In this document: piece after piece, positions 60,558 through 64,000 of the stretch | Layout of the letters: each line of letters starts with the position of its first letter | How positions within the stretch are numbered: the stretch's first letter is position 1 | Origin: Myxococcales bacterium | GTDB taxonomy: Bacteria; Myxococcota_A; Polyangia; Haliangiales; Haliangiaceae | Direction: 5' to 3' | NCBI GenBank assembly: GCA_016716835.1 | Contig: JADJUW010000001.1 | Span: forward strand, 434,001 to 498,000 | DNA length: 64,000 nucleotides | Made by a program: the position numbers and the translations under genes | Notes under the pieces: model-generated | What the model was told of the DNA's origin: nothing | Seen by the model: only the letters and a program-made list of their open reading frames with translations | Databases searched by the model: none

Positions 60558-60699
60558 GGTCACTCCCACCTTCCGATTGCCTCGTAATTACCACCGGTTA
60601 AACCCGGTGCTGCGTAGTCACCTTCGCTTAACCGTGATCACGCAGTAGCCTAGTTAATATCTTGAAATAGCTGTTGAATTTCGGGCAGGGAGTGACCCT
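60557..60699. repeat. 143-bp element with 12-bp terminal inverted repeats and internal hairpins
   Basis: AGGGTCACTCCC at 60557-60568 is an exact inverted match to GGGAGTGACCCT at 60688-60699. Between them lie more inverted repeats: ACCGG...CCGGT with a 6-bp loop, and CTGCGT...ACGCAG with extra TCAC/GTGA pairing. No ORF is contained. The first base overlaps the last base of the acs stop codon. The layout fits a MITE or a REP/BIME-type element mobilised in trans. No clear target-site duplication is visible. It could also act as a strong transcript terminator. Confidence 0.65.
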
Positions 60700-60700
60700 G

Positions 60701-61216
60701 CTAGTCGTCAAAAAAGCCTGGACACTTCTGATTAACCACCAGGCAAGATGCTGGCCATTCTGAGGCTGGTATTTCTTGGTTGGAGCAATTCACAGCTGCC
60801 ATCGACTCGTACCTCAGGTATAGGTCTTTGTCACAGCTGTAGACTTCGTCTACCGTTGCGTTGCACGTCTGAACATCGTTGTCGTCTTGCAGAAAAATAC
60901 AACTGTCTTCGGTCGCTTCACAGTCGCCTTCTTCGATGATGCACGCTGGCAGGTCATCGGCACTGGCAACGCAAGCCTCGAACGTCGTTGGATTGCAGGA
61001 CGTCTGTTCAGCAAGCAAGCAGACTTCTGCCTTGTAGCCGACGAGAGCGTCCGCGGAAGGTAGCGGAATCTGCTTGCAAGCTGCATGGATTTCATCGGTC
61101 GACAATGAGGAGACGAGCCTGTCGTCCAAGTCGTGAGCGGCGGGGCCATCGGCACAAGCCAAGAGCGCATTTGTATACAAGCCGCAAACAAGCACCACTA
61201 AGTGGGATTTCTTCAT
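60701..61216 (-). CDS. Cys-rich small lipoprotein of unknown function
   Basis: 171 residues from ATG 61216 (TTG 61222 is possible). The signal peptide (SHLVVLVCGLYTNALLAC) has an ALLAC lipobox. The mature protein holds about ten cysteines in short spacings (CLLAEQTSCNPTTFEACVAS, CIIEEGDCEATEDSC, CNATVDEVYSCD), so it is disulfide-rich and acidic. Its codons are clearly more A/T-ending than neighbours. The gene ends 1 bp after the inverted-repeat element. Proteins of this kind are common in myxobacteria, but no role is known. Confidence 0.65.
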   Translation of the reverse strand: MKKSHLVVLVCGLYTNALLACADGPAAHDLDDRLVSSLSTDEIHAACKQIPLPSADALVGYKAEVCLLAEQTSCNPTTFEACVASADDLPACIIEEGDCEATEDSCIFLQDDNDVQTCNATVDEVYSCDKDLYLRYESMAAVNCSNQEIPASEWPASCLVVNQKCPGFFDD

Positions 61217-61350
61217 TTCCAATTCATTATCTATAAGTCAGTTTGAGTCAACCGGAATCAAATAGCTGCCAACCATTGCCATGCAGTGCAGTTGAATAGG
61301 TCACATCTGAAATCTGTGCAACTCGGGAAGGGTTGCTAACTTTCGCGACG

Positions 61351-61962
61351 TTAGCAAGCATCGGCGAGGCGCCCAAGCGCCGCCATATCGCGCACGGCAA
61401 GTGCGGCACGCGCCCGCGCGGCCTGGGCCTCGTCGAGTCTTACAATGACTTCATAATAGGCCGCCGAATGATTCTTCAGGATTGCCAAGTAATAGACGTC
61501 GGCCTCCACAGCCTTCAGCAGCACGAAATGAAAAGGGACCTGCGCGAGTTCGGTCACATCGATAATCTGGCCGTTGTGCGCGAGCTTGCGCCACGTCAAG
61601 AGATAAAGGCGGGCTGGAGGCTCCCACGCCACCGCATCGCCTTCCTCGGGCGGAAGGTCGTGGAGTTGATTAATGCCGCGCAGCTCGCCCAAGGCGGCCA
61701 GCAGGCGATCCAAGCCGTCGGCGAAGCTCATCGTCTCGTCGAGCGGCACGGGGGCGTGCGACAGCGAGCTGTAAGTTCCCAGATGGCAGGCAACATCCGT
61801 CATGACGTCGCGGATGATCCCATTAATCGGGACCGTGCGATGGCGCTCGATGATTGGGGCGAATGCCTGGGCCATGGATGTTTTGGCGCCGCGGCGTTGC
61901 AGCACGTCGGTGACCTCGTCGAGATAGGCGAGGTCAGCCGGGGAAAACGGGAGGGCCTTCAT
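61351..61962 (-). CDS. Uncharacterised cytoplasmic protein, 203 aa
   Basis: From ATG 61962. It is soluble, with a balanced composition: a helical N-terminal half (SPADLAYLDEVTDVLQRRG, FAPIIERHRTVP) and a beta-rich C-terminal half (RLYLLTWRKLAHNGQIIDV, YLAILKNHSAAYYEVIVRLDEA). The plus-strand ORF 61333-62076 covers the same DNA but has a biased, Arg/His/Gly-rich composition, so I prefer the minus strand. I recognise no domain. The C-terminal part might be a small ligand-binding fold, but this is a guess. Confidence 0.5.
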   Translation of the reverse strand: MKALPFSPADLAYLDEVTDVLQRRGAKTSMAQAFAPIIERHRTVPINGIIRDVMTDVACHLGTYSSLSHAPVPLDETMSFADGLDRLLAALGELRGINQLHDLPPEEGDAVAWEPPARLYLLTWRKLAHNGQIIDVTELAQVPFHFVLLKAVEADVYYLAILKNHSAAYYEVIVRLDEAQAARARAALAVRDMAALGRLADAC

Positions 61963-62168
61963 CGTGAGGCGGCAATGGTAGCAGCAAAGCCTAGGTGGTC
62001 CATCACCCCAGTGACGCACGACTGGCGCCGGTCAAGCGCCCTCGGTTATGCCGCAGCGGGGGCACTCACGGGTTGAAACTAATAATCCGTTGCGGCTAGC
62101 CTCGCGACCCGCCGGCTGCCGCGCCTTTTGCCTTGCATCGCATCCGGGTTTGCGGGACCTTGCGGCGC

Positions 62169-63839
62169 ATGGTGGTCCACGGCGTAAGGGCAGGCACATG
62201 GCGGGTCGCGTTGGTGCTTGCGGCCGTGCTTGGCGCCTGCAGTAACGACGCACCGCCCACCAACGTGCCGTGCGCTGGCGCAGGGTGCGTCCCGGGGCAA
62301 CCCACCGAACCGCAATGGGATATCCCGGGCGTGTTTGGCGTGCCCAATCTCGACGACGATGACGCCAACGACGTCGCGGATTTTTTCCAGCCGTGGTGGG
62401 CCGGCGATGACGATGCGTCGCTGGTGGTGCTGGCGGCGAGCGACCTGGCGCTTGTTGGCGAAGGCGAAACGCTGACGTTGATGCTCGAAGGCGAGGCGGC
62501 GGCTATCAAGATTTATTTTGGCGACACGCAGATTCTCGGCGCGAATGTCGCCGCGACCTCGTATGACCTTGCGTTGCCCGCCGCCGCGGAGCGCAGTGAT
62601 GTGGAACTTCGCATCTCGTTTGGAAACTATGCGGGGGCAGGCACCCTGAAGCTGTCGCATCGCGCCGCGGATGGCAAGCAGCTGCCGGGCAAGGAAATCA
62701 GCTTGCAGGCCGCGCCGCTCATCACCAATCATCATCTGCAAGACGCCGAGCACGTGTGGGCACTGCGGCAGGGCAGCGGCAATAACGCGGCCTTTATTGA
62801 CGCCTTTGAGGATGCCCTTGGCAGCAAGTTCACGGCTATTCCCAGCAGCGGCTACGGTGGCGATGTCTGGGTGCAGGACGAATTCGAATTTGCCACGCTG
62901 ACTGGCGAAGCAGGCCAGCGCGTCGACGTCGTCATCGACTCGATTCGAAATCGAGGCATCGACGCGTATAAGCACGTGCTCGTCGGCGATGGCCGCGATG
63001 CCTTGCGACAGACGTGGGGTGTTGTGGCCGACCGCAGCTCGTATGACTCGTTCGGCAATCTCGAGGCCTCGCCGCCCGTGACCGTTGGTGGCGTGGCGTA
63101 CCCGTTTGGGCGCATCTACTACGGACGCGAAAATGGCGTCGGCATCAGCGGCGTGCTTGCTGAGTTCCTCACTAGCCAAAAAGTGCAGGCCCCGTTTGAG
63201 TTGCCGACGCGGTGGCTTTGTGTGGGCCATGTCGATGAGTTTTCGAGCTTCGTCCCAGACGCAAGTTCGCCCAAAGGATTTAAGTTAGTGCTCGCCGACG
63301 TACGCAGCGCCTGGACCCTGTTGCAAGGCCTTCCGAGCAACTATGCGCTGCCCTTGTATGACAACGATCATGGCTACGGCACCGTTGGCGAATTGCTCGG
63401 GGACAACGATTTGGTCGCGCTCAACAACGACCTGCAGCAAGATCAGCTCGACGTGATTCGCAATCGCTTTAAGACGGAGCTTGGGCTTGATGACAGCGAC
63501 ATCGTCTTGGTGCCGAGCCTGTTTGAAACCGTTGGCGGTTGTGGCGGGCGGGTCGCGGCGCTGATCCCTGGCATGGTCAATTTGACCGTGGCGCGCGTCG
63601 GCAGCACGACGCACCTGTTTACCGCCGACCCATTTTTTCGCAGCGCGGGCGGGCAGGTCGCCGATCCGGTCATCCAGTCCTTCAAGGCCGCGATGCCCGC
63701 CGGCCTCACCATGCATTTTGTCGACGACTGGGACACCTATCATATGGGTCTCGGTGAGGTGCACTGCGGCAGCAATGTTCGCCGCGCGCCCGCCACGAGC
63801 GGTTGGTGGACCAATACCCAAGCGTTGTTAGGATGGTGA
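62169..63839 (+). CDS. Secreted protein-arginine deiminase (PAD family)
   Basis: 556 residues from ATG 62169 with a lipobox LGAC after a hydrophobic segment, so an exported lipoprotein. PADs convert peptidyl-arginine to citrulline. The C-terminal catalytic domain has all four expected residues: Asp 237 in VWVQDEFEF, His 354 and Asp 356 in CVGHVDEFSSF, and the nucleophile Cys 533 in GEVHCGSNVRR. Before it is a beta-sandwich part, and an Asp-rich loop (LDDDDANDVADFF) near residue 60 may bind calcium. The catalytic domain resembles the animal and cyanobacterial PAD type (PF03068) rather than the agmatine-deiminase-like PPAD of Porphyromonas. Substrates are unknown. Confidence 0.88.
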   Translation: MVVHGVRAGTWRVALVLAAVLGACSNDAPPTNVPCAGAGCVPGQPTEPQWDIPGVFGVPNLDDDDANDVADFFQPWWAGDDDASLVVLAASDLALVGEGETLTLMLEGEAAAIKIYFGDTQILGANVAATSYDLALPAAAERSDVELRISFGNYAGAGTLKLSHRAADGKQLPGKEISLQAAPLITNHHLQDAEHVWALRQGSGNNAAFIDAFEDALGSKFTAIPSSGYGGDVWVQDEFEFATLTGEAGQRVDVVIDSIRNRGIDAYKHVLVGDGRDALRQTWGVVADRSSYDSFGNLEASPPVTVGGVAYPFGRIYYGRENGVGISGVLAEFLTSQKVQAPFELPTRWLCVGHVDEFSSFVPDASSPKGFKLVLADVRSAWTLLQGLPSNYALPLYDNDHGYGTVGELLGDNDLVALNNDLQQDQLDVIRNRFKTELGLDDSDIVLVPSLFETVGGCGGRVAALIPGMVNLTVARVGSTTHLFTADPFFRSAGGQVADPVIQSFKAAMPAGLTMHFVDDWDTYHMGLGEVHCGSNVRRAPATSGWWTNTQALLGW

Positions 63840-63843
63840 TCGT

Positions 63844-64000
63844 ATGAAGCGCATCTGTTTTTTTTGCTTGGCCTTGGTAGCCGCGGTTGCGTGCGCCGAT
63901 GATGCGCAACCGGCAGCGGCGCCACACGTCGATTATTTGACGTTGGCGCCCACGCCCACGCGCGCAGGCCACTTGCGATTCTCCACCTCGGAGATTCATC
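63844..64000 (+). CDS. Lipoprotein, truncated at the window end
   Basis: Starts at ATG 63844, 4 bp after the arginine deiminase stop, and is open to the last base (52 codons visible). The N-terminus RICFFCLALVAAVACADDAQ is a signal peptide with an AVAC lipobox. The remaining residues (HVDYLTLAPTPTRAGHLRFS) show no known domain. It is probably cotranscribed with the deiminase. Confidence 0.6.
   Translation, partial: MKRICFFCLALVAAVACADDAQPAAAPHVDYLTLAPTPTRAGHLRFSTSEIH

Noticed and set aside
61333..62076. Plus-strand ORF (247 aa) opposite the 203-aa unknown protein
   Set aside because: Less protein-like composition than the minus-strand ORF and no ribosome binding site; still, neither strand has a family match.

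Overview
This 64 kb window is dense, high-G+C bacterial chromosome with mostly housekeeping and envelope genes. Several traits suggest a member of the Myxococcota (former Deltaproteobacteria): many short secreted lipoproteins, a zinc-ribbon + GYF + C-terminal TonB/AgmX-like membrane protein (14475-16085), a lipoprotein with MopE-type metal-binding motifs (16221-17576), and a TPR + cyclic-nucleotide-binding protein (41047-42295). This taxonomy is inferred from gene content only. I saw no rRNA, tRNA, CRISPR array, transposase or prophage gene.

Layout. 1-3.7 kb: the end of a GNAT acetyltransferase, small lipoproteins and a PQQ-blade beta-propeller. 3.7-16 kb: rnr, a HAD-type protein, plsX, the large subunit of an acyl-CoA mutase, a NIF3 protein, hisZ-purA and the zinc-ribbon/GYF protein. 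17.6-26.7 kb: a complete but unusual MCE/Mla-type lipid transporter. Two MCE proteins lie on the plus strand. A convergent minus-strand operon encodes two ATPases, two permeases and a repeat lipoprotein, downstream of threonine aldolase, a flippase-like membrane protein and a CpsB-type phosphatase. 26.9-34.9 kb: two coiled-coil/TM proteins, one a truncated tandem copy of the other; a RecQ helicase with a long charged tail; and a phosphatidate-synthesis pair (PlsB-like acyltransferase + gpsA). 35-42 kb: CsbD, a pseudopilin-like protein, an M19 dipeptidase, a homocysteine methyltransferase/MTHFR fusion, a GT2 + GtrA pair and the TPR/cNMP protein. 42.3-53 kb: tyrosine phenol-lyase, a GMC oxidoreductase, a D-cysteine desulfhydrase/ACC deaminase-like enzyme, tryptophanase, NnrS, a POT peptide transporter and a membrane Fe-S oxidoreductase; this reads as peptide and amino-acid catabolism feeding pyruvate and electrons inward. 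53-64 kb: a Pmp-like beta-helix protein, a U32 peptidase, acetyl-CoA synthetase, a 143-bp element with terminal inverted repeats, a Cys-rich lipoprotein and a secreted protein-arginine deiminase.

The main functional observation is the 17.6-22.8 kb transporter. One ATPase has a degenerate signature motif and the other has lost its H-loop histidine, so a heterodimer would carry one canonical and one fully degenerate ATP site.

The main caution is that at least seven genes are broken by single-base indels, mostly in short homopolymers, and one also has a stop codon. Nearly all are restored by adding or removing one base. Uncorrected consensus errors explain this better than decay, but raw reads are needed to decide.
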